7,307 nt of DNA from Tardiphaga sp. (GTDB lineage: Bacteria > Pseudomonadota > Alphaproteobacteria > Rhizobiales > Xanthobacteraceae): positions 1-7,307 of the forward strand of contig JAQGJF010000903.1 in assembly GCA_028290765.1 (NCBI GenBank), given 5' to 3'. The first letter of the stretch is position 1. The number at the start of each line of letters is the position of its first letter. The notes beneath the pieces are model-generated. The model saw only the letters and a program-made list of their open reading frames with translations. It was not told the DNA's origin and ran no database searches. Positions 1 to 6,364 of this stretch are shown here, piece by piece. Made by a program: the position numbers and the translations under genes.

Positions 1-617
1 ACGGCGCGGCGCAACTGTTCGTCGCTCGCCTCGGCTTCCTCGGGCGTCAGCTGAACCCGTTCGCGCCGGTCTAACAGGGCGGCGATCTCCATCTCGCGGT
101 CGATGGTGCTCTTGCGGCGCACTTCCGTCGGGTGGGCGGTCAGAACCGGACTGACCAGCGCCTGCCCAAAAAAGCGGCGCAAGTCCGCCGAGCCAATTCC
201 GGCGGCGCGCGCGTGGGCCAGGGTTCGCCCCAATGTTCCCGTCTGCGCGCCCGAATTGTTCTGCGCCCGCATCTGCCGGATGTTGTTCTGATCCTCGGCG
301 ATATTGGCAAGATGCGAGAAATAGCTGAAGGCACGGACGATCCGCACGGTATCGGCCGTCGACATGCCGTCGAGGATGGTTTCCAGCTCATGCCGCGCCG
401 GCTTGTCGTCGTCGCGATGGAAGCGAATCGAGGTGGTGCGGATGCGCTCGACGAGATCGAACACCGCCTCGCCCTCCTGATCGCGCACGGTATCGCCGAG
501 AATGCGCCCGAGCAGCCGGATATCGTTACGCAGCCGCGCGTCCTCCTCGAGGGCGGCGATGTCCTCGCTGCGGGCGGCCTGGATGTCGGGATCGGATGGC
601 ATGATCTTGGATGACAC
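1..617 (-). CDS. ppc: Phosphoenolpyruvate carboxylase, N-terminal part (runs off left edge)
   Basis: This enzyme carboxylates phosphoenolpyruvate with bicarbonate to oxaloacetate in the cytosol, replenishing the TCA cycle. About 205 codons are visible, with no stop before the window edge. Family enzymes are roughly 880-930 residues, so this is about the first quarter. The clearest marker is the [14 protein letters not shown] block (about residues 157-170), whose His162 matches the catalytic His of the LTAHPT signature (His138 in E. coli, from memory). It is followed by a family-typical ...[13 protein letters not shown] helix, and [16 protein letters not shown] lies earlier. I chose the GTG at 617 because GGAG sits 8 bases upstream and the protein then begins (M)[18 protein letters not shown]. 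In-frame alternatives are ATG at 644, which directly abuts a GGAGGT with no spacer, and ATG at 602, which lacks a ribosome site. It is transcribed divergently from the kinase at 965. The identification is very secure; the start is moderately so. Confidence 0.94.
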   Translation of the reverse strand, partial: MSSKIMPSDPDIQAARSEDIAALEEDARLRNDIRLLGRILGDTVRDQEGEAVFDLVERIRTTSIRFHRDDDKPARHELETILDGMSTADTVRIVRAFSYFSHLANIAEDQNNIRQMRAQNNSGAQTGTLGRTLAHARAAGIGSADLRRFFGQALVSPVLTAHPTEVRRKSTIDREMEIAALLDRRERVQLTPEEAEASDEQLRRA

Positions 618-625
618 GGGAAATG

Positions 626-629
626 CTCC
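626..629 (-). promoter_or_regulatory. Ribosome binding site supporting the ppc GTG start
   Basis: On the minus strand GGAG lies 8 bases before the GTG at 617. A stronger GGAGGT lies at 645-650, but it directly abuts the in-frame ATG at 644, leaving no spacer. This favours GTG 617 without excluding the upstream start. The frame is open up to a TGA at 663-665. Confidence 0.5.
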
Positions 630-949
630 AGAAATTGCCGGCATACCTCCAGTCGCAATTTTTCAAAGGCGATGCAAGATCAAGATGGAGGCGGCGCGTG
701 GCCGGACCGCGGTCACAACCCCGGTCAAACGTCCCGAATGATACCGGGTTGCCCGCCGTTCACGGTTTCGTCGCCACAAGCCCCTGGGCCGCCGCACCGG
801 GGTGTCGGCGCCGACCCGGCGATTTCGCTGCCGGCGGACCGGTGGCCGACTCGCGCGCAAACGGTAAGATAGCGCTACTATCGATCCATGGTCGAACAGC
901 CTGCCCGGAGCGTTGCGGCGCAGTTGCGATCTGGCGTATGCCCGAAGCC

Positions 950-959
950 GGAGAGAGGG
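950..959 (+). promoter_or_regulatory. Ribosome binding site deciding the kinase start
   Basis: A purine-rich GGAGAGAGGG ends 5 bases before the ATG at 965. The alternative in-frame ATGs at 938 and 977 lack a comparable site, so 965 is preferred. Confidence 0.6.
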
Positions 960-964
960 TGCGA

Positions 965-3799
965 ATGCTGCAGCGAATGAGCCTTTCGACACGGCTGACT
1001 ATCGCGATCGTGGCGCTGGTCGTCGCCACGGCGGGAACCGTCGGCTACCTCAGCTACCGAAGTGTCGCGGCCATTGCGATCCCCCGGACCCTGGTGCGGC
1101 TCGATGACCATGTCCGCGCCCTCGCCGTCGATCTGGCCAACGTCGTGACCAATGCGCATTCCGACCTCAAGGGGTTTCGGCACGTCGTCGGGCTCGACGA
1201 AATCATGGCCCTGAGCCGCGATCCATCGATGGAGCGCGCCGGGGGCTTGACGCTTGCGCAATGGCGAGCCCGTCTTGGCCAGCGCCTCGTCGCGGAGATG
1301 AACGCCAAGCCCGATTACTATCAATTGCGACTGATCGGGGCTGCCGACGGCGGTCGCGAAATCATCCGGGTCGAGCGTCCGGCCGCCGGTGGCGAGGTCC
1401 GCGTCGTTCCCGACGCCGCGTTGCAGCGCAAGGCCGACCGAGGCTACTTCAAGCAAGCCATCGCCGCGCGTGACGGCGTGATCGAGGTATCGCCCGTCGA
1501 ACTCAATCAGGAAAACGGTGCGATCGAAACGCCGCATGTGCCGGTGGTCCGGCTCTCGACACCGATTTTTTCGTCGGACGGCCTGGTGTTCGGCATCCTC
1601 GTCGTCAATATCGATCTGAGAACGGTCTTCAAACGCATCGGCGAGACGGTCAATCCGGACAGCACCGTCTATGTGGTGAATGACCGCGGCGACTACCTCA
1701 CGCACCCCGACGCTAAGCGCGCCTTCGGCTTCGAATTCGGCACGCCATTTCGCATCCAGGACGATTACCCGGCGCTGACCCAAGCCATCGTGACGGGCCA
1801 GCGGCAACCCGAGCTGATCACGGACCGCGACGGCAAGCAAATCGGCGTCGTCCTGGCTTCGATTCGTCTCGCCGGAAGCCCGCGCATCTCGATCGTCGAA
1901 ATGATCCCGGAACAAAAAATCGTCGGCGTCGCCAGCGAAGCGCTGCTCAACTCGAGCCTGCTCGGCGGGACCGTCGCCGTCCTGTGCGCCGCGCTGCTGG
2001 CGTTCCTGCTGGCGCAGACTCTGACGCGACCGCTGACCCAGATGACCGCCGCGGTGAGGGGTTTTGCGCAGGGGGCGCCGCTTGAAGTCCCGGTGGAGGC
2101 CGGCGGCGAGATCGGCATGCTGGCGCGCGCCTTTCGGAAAATGGCGCGCGAGGTGGGTGAAAAGAACGCCGCGATCGGCCGGAATACCGAAGTTTTCGAG
2201 ACCATCATGGCCGAAATGGGCGAAGCGGTATTGCTCGTGGAACCGGGCAAAATCGTTTACGAGAATCGCGCCGCCAGAGCCTTGCGCGCGGTGCCTCCCG
2301 GCACAAAGACCGAGCCAGGCGAATCGTTCGAGACTTTTTATGCCGATGGCGTAACGCCGATGCCGCTGGACGAACGGCCCGGTGCGCGCAGCCTGCGGGG
2401 CGAACTTGTCGACGAGTTCGAACTGTTCATTCGCCAGCGCGGCGCAGACAAGCTGATCCACGTGACCGGAACCGCACGTCCTATCCGCGATGCACGGGGA
2501 ACCCAGACCGGAGCCGTCATGGTGTTCCGCGACGTCACCCGCGCCAAGGAGATCGAACGCCAGCTCCGCCAGTCGCAGAAGCTCGACGCCATCGGCCAGC
2601 TCACCGGCGGGGTCGCGCATGACTTCAACAACATCCTCACCGTCATCACCGGTACGGCCGAAATCCTGGCCGACGGTGTCGCCGACCGGCCCAACCTTTT
2701 GGCGATTGCCAGAATGATCGATCAGGCGGCGGAGCGTGGCGCCGACCTGACCAGGCACCTGCTCGCCTTCGCCCGCCGGCAGCCGCTCGAGCCGCGCAAC
2801 GTCGATATCAACAACCTGGTGCTCGACGCCGCGCAATTGCTGCGGCCGACGCTGGGCGAGCACATCGAGATCGAATCCATGCTGGAACCCGACGCGGAGC
2901 CGGCGCTGATCGATCCGTCGCAGCTCTCGACCGCGCTGCTCAATCTCGCCGTCAACGCCCGCGATGCCATGCCGAATGGCGGCAAGTTGACGCTGGAGAC
3001 CGGCAACGTCGTGCTCGATGAATCCTATGCCCGGAGCAACCCCGAGGTCCAGCCGGGCAATTATGTGATGATCGCCGTCAGCGACACCGGAACCGGCATT
3101 CCAGCCAATTTACGTGACAGGGTATTCGAGCCGTTCTTCACCACCAAGACGGTCGGCAAGGGGACGGGTCTCGGGCTGAGCATGGTCTACGGCTTCGTGA
3201 AACAATCCAACGGGCACGTCAAAATATACAGCGAAGAGGGCTACGGTACGACCATCAAGCTTTATCTGCCCCGCGCCAGCGCCAAAGCCGATGCGCCGAT
3301 GGCGACCGTGCCGCCGATGAGGGGTGGCGACGAAACCATCATGGTGGTGGAGGACGATGCCCTGGTGCGCAACTTCGTCGTCACCCAGTTGCACAGCCTC
3401 GGCTACAAGACCCTGACCGCCGCCAACGGCAATGCCGCCCTGGAACAACTCGACAACGGCGCGACGTTCGATCTGCTCTTCACCGACGTCATCATGCCGG
3501 GCGGCATGAACGGCAGGCAGCTTGCCGACATCGTCGTCGCACGCCGGCCGTCGGTCCAGGTGCTCTACACCTCCGGCTATACCGAGAATGCGATCGTGCA
3601 TCACGGCCGGCTTGACGCAGGCGTATTGCTACTGGCCAAACCCTACCGGAAATTCGATCTGGCCCGCATGGTCCGCGCCGCGCTGGAGCCAGATGCGACC
3701 ACAGCGGCCGGCGATACGGACATTGCCGGGAGCACCGACGCGGACGCTAGATCGTCCGCCCCGCTTTCGCCCAGTAGGGATCGCGCAGCCGGCGCTTGA
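965..3799 (+). CDS. Hybrid sensor histidine kinase: TM-dCache-TM-HAMP-PAS-HisKA-HATPase-REC
   Basis: This 944-residue inner-membrane kinase should sense a periplasmic ligand, autophosphorylate on His and pass phosphate to its own receiver. TM1 spans about residues 11-31. A periplasmic segment, about 32-331, looks like a double Cache/PDC sensor (YYQLRLIG near 118; SPVELNQENGAIETP and a GILVVNID strand further on). TM2 is about 333-354, followed by a HAMP linker to about 400 and a PAS domain at about 407-535. The H-box GGVAHDFNN has phosphoacceptor His552. The ATPase has N-box Asn664, DTGTGIP at Asp707 and a GKGTGLGLS loop near 731-739. The receiver starts near 789 with acidic cluster Glu796-Asp798, phosphoacceptor Asp841, Thr869 and Lys892. 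There is no HPt or output domain, so phosphate must go to an unlinked partner. The H-box resembles that of CckA, but the sensor does not. No response regulator is adjacent. The low-complexity tail (about 905-944) overlaps the convergent ligase gene. The function is secure; the ligand is unknown. Confidence 0.93.
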   Translation: MLQRMSLSTRLTIAIVALVVATAGTVGYLSYRSVAAIAIPRTLVRLDDHVRALAVDLANVVTNAHSDLKGFRHVVGLDEIMALSRDPSMERAGGLTLAQWRARLGQRLVAEMNAKPDYYQLRLIGAADGGREIIRVERPAAGGEVRVVPDAALQRKADRGYFKQAIAARDGVIEVSPVELNQENGAIETPHVPVVRLSTPIFSSDGLVFGILVVNIDLRTVFKRIGETVNPDSTVYVVNDRGDYLTHPDAKRAFGFEFGTPFRIQDDYPALTQAIVTGQRQPELITDRDGKQIGVVLASIRLAGSPRISIVEMIPEQKIVGVASEALLNSSLLGGTVAVLCAALLAFLLAQTLTRPLTQMTAAVRGFAQGAPLEVPVEAGGEIGMLARAFRKMAREVGEKNAAIGRNTEVFETIMAEMGEAVLLVEPGKIVYENRAARALRAVPPGTKTEPGESFETFYADGVTPMPLDERPGARSLRGELVDEFELFIRQRGADKLIHVTGTARPIRDARGTQTGAVMVFRDVTRAKEIERQLRQSQKLDAIGQLTGGVAHDFNNILTVITGTAEILADGVADRPNLLAIARMIDQAAERGADLTRHLLAFARRQPLEPRNVDINNLVLDAAQLLRPTLGEHIEIESMLEPDAEPALIDPSQLSTALLNLAVNARDAMPNGGKLTLETGNVVLDESYARSNPEVQPGNYVMIAVSDTGTGIPANLRDRVFEPFFTTKTVGKGTGLGLSMVYGFVKQSNGHVKIYSEEGYGTTIKLYLPRASAKADAPMATVPPMRGGDETIMVVEDDALVRNFVVTQLHSLGYKTLTAANGNAALEQLDNGATFDLLFTDVIMPGGMNGRQLADIVVARRPSVQVLYTSGYTENAIVHHGRLDAGVLLLAKPYRKFDLARMVRAALEPDATTAAGDTDIAGSTDADARSSAPLSPSRDRAAGA

Positions 3800-5291
3800 A
3801 TATCTTGCCGGAATCCTCCCGCGGCAGATCGGTGGCAATTTCCAGGTGTTTCGGCACCTTGTAGTCGGCGAGCTTCGTCCTGAGCCGGGCACGGACCGAG
3901 GCGATGTCGAGCGTGACGCCGGGCTGCGGCTCCACCACCGCCATCAAGGCCTCGCCGAATTCTTCATCCGGAATACCGAACACCGCGCAGTCGTGCACGC
4001 CGGGGATCGCATGCAGCGCGGATTCGATTTCGGCGGGGTAGATGTTGACGCCGCCCGATATCACCATGTCGCGCTTGCGGTCGCAAATGAAGACATAGCC
4101 GTCGGCGTCGATATAGCCGACGTCGCCCGACGTGATGAAGCCATCGCGCTCGATCTCGGCGCGCTTCTCCGGCTTGTTGTGATAATTGAAGTCCGGATTG
4201 CCCGCGATCCGCGAATAGATCTCGCCGATCGCGCCTTGCGCCAGCCATCGTCCGTCGTCGCCAACGAAGCGCAGCTCCGCCCAGGGCGCGACCTTGCCGA
4301 CCGTACCGGGCTTGTCCAGCGCGTCCTGCGAATTGGCCAAGGTGACCGCGCCGGATTCGGTCGAGCCGTAGAATTCATGGATGACCGGCCCCCACCATTC
4401 GATCATCGCCCGCTTCACGTCGGCGGGACAAGGAGCGGCGGCGTGAATCACATGGCGCAGCGAGGACACGTCGTATTTGTCGCGGACCGCCCGCGGCAGC
4501 TTCATCAGCCGGATGAACATGGTCGGCACCATGAAGATGGTGTCGATCTGCTCGGCCGCGATCAGCGCCAGGAATTGTTCCGGCTCGAAGCGCGGCATCA
4601 GCATCAGCACGCCGCCAAGCCGACCGGCGCGCAGGCCGAATGCGTTCGGCGCCGAATGATACAGCGGCCCAGGCAACAGCCCACGCACGCCGGGCCTCAG
4701 ACCGAACACCATGGCCCGCATCCGCTCCGTCGCGGCGGCCTGATCCGGCGTCGGCGCGTTGCGCCGCACACCCTTGGGATGACCGGTGGTGCCCGACGTG
4801 TAGATCATGTTCTGCGGCTGCGGCAGCGCCGGACCGTCATAGGGAGCCTGCCGAACAAGCCAGTTGTCGAGGTCGATGGCGCCGTCGGGAGGCCTGAGGT
4901 GATCCGGATCGATCACATAATTTTCGCGTATTTCCGGCGGCGGCGGTACACTGAACAGGGTGACGTCCGTTGGAATCACATCGCGAAGCTGGTGCAGCAA
5001 GTCGGCATGGCCGATCAGCACGCGGGTTCCGGAATCCTTCAGGACATAGGCGATTTCTTCCGGCTTGAAATGCCAGTTCACCGGCACCGCATAGGCGCCG
5101 AGCAGCATCACCGCATAGGCTGCTTCGAGAAAGGCAATGTCGTTGCGCATCAGCACACCAACGCTGTCGCCCTGCCCGACCCCAAGATTGCGCAGGCCCC
5201 CGGCGATCCGGCTGGCGCGGTCGGAGACCTCGGCGTGGCTTCGTCTTCGTTGGCCACTGACGATGCCGAGGAACAAGGGTGATGTTGGCAT
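3747..5291 (-). CDS. AMP-forming acyl-CoA ligase (ANL superfamily)
   Basis: This 514-residue enzyme should join a carboxylic acid to CoA through an acyl-adenylate, using ATP, in the cytosol. All core ANL motifs are present in order. The P-loop YTSGTTGHPKG is at 164-174, YGSTE at 308-312 (Glu312 for Mg), and TSGDVGYID with ribose-binding Asp390. The hinge DRKRDMVISGGVNIYP starts at 404, and the C-terminal PREDSGKIFKRR carries the adenylation Lys496. The length is normal for medium/long-chain or aromatic acyl-CoA ligases; the motifs do not fix the substrate. I prefer ATG 5291, giving MPTSPLFLG. An in-frame TTG at 5312 has a better-spaced AGGG (5318-5321) but is a rare start abutting the repeat at 5322. 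The gene lies 157 bases downstream of the crotonase on the same strand and may be co-transcribed through the repeat. Its last 53 bases overlap the kinase gene tail to tail. Confidence 0.92.
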   Translation of the reverse strand: MPTSPLFLGIVSGQRRRSHAEVSDRASRIAGGLRNLGVGQGDSVGVLMRNDIAFLEAAYAVMLLGAYAVPVNWHFKPEEIAYVLKDSGTRVLIGHADLLHQLRDVIPTDVTLFSVPPPPEIRENYVIDPDHLRPPDGAIDLDNWLVRQAPYDGPALPQPQNMIYTSGTTGHPKGVRRNAPTPDQAAATERMRAMVFGLRPGVRGLLPGPLYHSAPNAFGLRAGRLGGVLMLMPRFEPEQFLALIAAEQIDTIFMVPTMFIRLMKLPRAVRDKYDVSSLRHVIHAAAPCPADVKRAMIEWWGPVIHEFYGSTESGAVTLANSQDALDKPGTVGKVAPWAELRFVGDDGRWLAQGAIGEIYSRIAGNPDFNYHNKPEKRAEIERDGFITSGDVGYIDADGYVFICDRKRDMVISGGVNIYPAEIESALHAIPGVHDCAVFGIPDEEFGEALMAVVEPQPGVTLDIASVRARLRTKLADYKVPKHLEIATDLPREDSGKIFKRRLRDPYWAKAGRTI

Positions 5292-5321
5292 TGGATTTTC
5301 AACTCGTCTCAAGTTCGCCCT

Positions 5322-5421
5322 GTAGCCCGGATGAGCGCAGCGATATCCGGGGTGGGCCTATCGATCTGTTGCATCCCGGATGCTGTTGCATCCCGGATGT
5401 CGCTGCGCTCATCCGGGCTAC
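5322..5421. repeat. REP-like long inverted repeat with paired 30-base arms
   Basis: The left arm, 5322-5351, begins GTAGCCCGGATGAGCGCAGC. It is the reverse complement of the right arm, 5392-5421, at 29 of 30 positions, and the one difference would be a G-U pair in RNA. The arms are separated by 40 bases. Each arm also carries CCCGGAT...ATCCGGG ends, so each could fold on its own. From general knowledge I associate this CCCGGATGAGCGCAGCGA type of element with repeated intergenic palindromes in Bradyrhizobium-like genomes; copy number was not checked. On the minus strand it lies between the crotonase and the ligase. No T-run follows, so it is not a standard intrinsic terminator, but it could stabilise or attenuate a shared transcript. 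Confidence 0.88.
5366..5399. repeat. Perfect tandem duplication of a 17-base unit inside the palindrome
   Basis: CTGTTGCATCCCGGATG occurs at 5366-5382 and again, identical and immediately adjacent, at 5383-5399. The second copy runs into the right arm of the inverted repeat. The core GCATCC-C-GGATGC (5371-5383) is itself palindromic. This looks like a local duplication within the repeat element. Confidence 0.85.
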
Positions 5422-5448
5422 GGGCAGCTGTTTTGGCCAGCGTCTCAT

Positions 5449-6261
5449 TCAAACATCGGCGAACCGCGGCGCGCGCTTCTCAATATTGGCGTGCACCGCC
5501 TCGAGCTGGTTCGGCGCCCCCATCAGCTTCATCTGCTCGACGGATTCGGCCAAAAGCGCCGGGCCGGGATCGACCGACAATTTGTTCAAGAGTCGCTTGG
5601 CCGCGCGGATCGCGTCGGGGCTTTTGCCGGCGATCTCCAGCGCCATCTCGAGCGCGGCGCCGCGCGGATCGTCGCAGATCCGGGTCGCGAGGCCGTAGCT
5701 CAGCGCCTCCTGGGCCGAAAAGATCCGGCCGGTAAAGGTCAGCTCGCGCAGGATGTCGTCGCGCACCAAGGAGGCCAGGATCGGCGTCCCGGCCATGTCC
5801 GGCACCAGGCCCCATTTGATCTCCATGATCGACATGCGGGCATCCGGCGCGAGAAAGCGCATGTCGGCGCCGAGCGCCAGCTGAAAGCCACCGCCGAATG
5901 CCACGCCCTGCACGGCGGCAATGACCGGCACCGGCAGTTGTCGCCAGCCCCATACCGCGGCTTGCGGAAAATTCGCCAGGCCATGGGTGCGTTCCGTGAG
6001 GTCGCGCTTTTCGCCTCCCGCGATGCCGTTGCCGCCATTGTCGTTCATCGCCGCGAAGCGACCCATGTCGAGACCGGCGCAGAAGGCGCGGCCCTCACCG
6101 GACAGCACCACCGCCCGTAAACCCTTTTCTCGGCTCAGCCGATCGCAGGTCGCAACCAGGGCCTCGAACATCGCGGCGTCGAGGGCGTTCATCTTGTCCG
6201 CCCGCACCATTCGGACGTCGGCGACGCCTTCCGACATCGACACCGAAACGCGATCGTCCAT
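5449..6261 (-). CDS. Crotonase/enoyl-CoA hydratase-family protein
   Basis: This 270-residue protein has a normal crotonase length and should act on an acyl-CoA in the cytosol. The first oxyanion-hole region is GRAFCAGLDM (57-66), and the second is VAFGGGFQLALGADMRF (120-136). Counting from rat enoyl-CoA hydratase, the first catalytic Glu (144) corresponds to Gln127 here and the second (164) to Glu147; the 20-residue spacing agrees. Asp155, eight residues after Glu147, matches the Glu196/Asp204 spacing of delta3,5-delta2,4-dienoyl-CoA isomerase. Simple hydratase activity is therefore doubtful; an isomerase or another crotonase reaction is more likely, though unproven. ATG 6261 is supported by AGGGAG at 6270-6275, 8 bases upstream. 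The gene is divergent from the dienoyl-CoA-reductase-like gene and upstream of the ligase. Family membership is secure; the exact reaction is not. Confidence 0.9.
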   Translation of the reverse strand: MDDRVSVSMSEGVADVRMVRADKMNALDAAMFEALVATCDRLSREKGLRAVVLSGEGRAFCAGLDMGRFAAMNDNGGNGIAGGEKRDLTERTHGLANFPQAAVWGWRQLPVPVIAAVQGVAFGGGFQLALGADMRFLAPDARMSIMEIKWGLVPDMAGTPILASLVRDDILRELTFTGRIFSAQEALSYGLATRICDDPRGAALEMALEIAGKSPDAIRAAKRLLNKLSVDPGPALLAESVEQMKLMGAPNQLEAVHANIEKRAPRFADV

Positions 6262-6295
6262 CGGTTATTCTCCCTCTAATTTTGTTGTTTCCGGC

Positions 6296-6324
6296 TTTAC
6301 AGGAAAGCGTTGTCCGGATTTAGT
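6296..6324 (+). promoter_or_regulatory. Candidate sigma-70 promoter for the SDR gene
   Basis: TTTACA (6296-6301) and TTTAGT (6319-6324) are separated by 17 bases, acceptable -35 and -10 elements placing the transcript start near 6331, about 34 bases before the ATG. On the opposite strand, TTGACT (6322-6327) could be a -35 toward the crotonase, but no good -10 follows. This is a prediction from matches only. Confidence 0.3.
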
Positions 6325-6340
6325 CAATCAACCAATTAAC
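6325..6340. repeat. Tandem 8-base repeat at the predicted SDR start site, possible operator
   Basis: CAATCAAC (6325-6332) is followed directly by CAATTAAC (6333-6340), matching at 7 of 8 positions. The repeat lies just after the candidate -10 in the AT-rich part of the divergent gap, a suitable place for a repressor. No regulator gene is in the window, so the role is inferred. Confidence 0.3.
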
Positions 6341-6364
6341 AAACATTTGTACAGGGCGGAAACC

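Larger units (their letters stand above)
618..964. other. Divergent intergenic region between ppc and the hybrid kinase
   Basis: These 347 bases should hold both divergent promoters, but no sigma-70 pair stands out on either strand. The visible structure is modest. A perfect 12-base palindrome, GTCGGCGCCGAC, occupies 804-815, flanked by CCGG on both sides. A small inverted repeat, GATAG-CGCTA-CTATC, lies at 868-882; its right part includes TACTAT (876-881), which could serve as a -10 for the kinase, although no good -35 precedes it. The kinase frame stays open back to 611, but the Arg/Pro/Gly-rich translation of 611-964 has no recognisable domain and precedes a clear TM1 start, so I treat it as non-coding. 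No small gene or RNA could be supported. Confidence 0.6.

Noticed and set aside
140..658. A 172-codon minus-strand frame overlapping ppc
   Set aside because: It is in a different frame from the one carrying the LTAHPTE motif, and its Ser/Arg/Pro-rich translation has no domain.
611..964. Upstream extension of the kinase frame by 118 codons
   Set aside because: It is Arg/Pro/Gly-rich with no domain, would place about 118 extra residues before TM1, and overlaps the start region of ppc. The ATG at 965 has a good ribosome site.
878..2863. A 661-codon open frame on the minus strand inside the kinase gene
   Set aside because: It is antisense to the sensor and kinase domains, its translation is Arg/Asp/Gly/His-rich with no recognisable domain, and long antisense frames are common in GC-rich DNA. 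The plus-strand frame carries all kinase motifs.
3522..5282. A 586-codon plus-strand frame opposite the ligase gene
   Set aside because: The translation has no known domain, and the minus strand shows every ANL ligase motif in order. It is a codon-bias shadow.
5322..5421. The palindrome as an intrinsic terminator or a CRISPR fragment
   Set aside because: No T-run follows on either strand, and the repeated units are adjacent or inverted without regular spacers.
5380..6120. Plus-strand open frame opposite the crotonase
   Set aside because: Antisense to a clear crotonase; the His/Arg/Gly-rich translation has no recognisable domain and the frame begins inside the palindromic repeat.
5921..6364. 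N-terminal extension of the SDR frame by 148 codons
   Set aside because: It is antisense to the crotonase gene and crosses the divergent control region. The Rossmann motif lies 15 residues after ATG 6365, the usual position.
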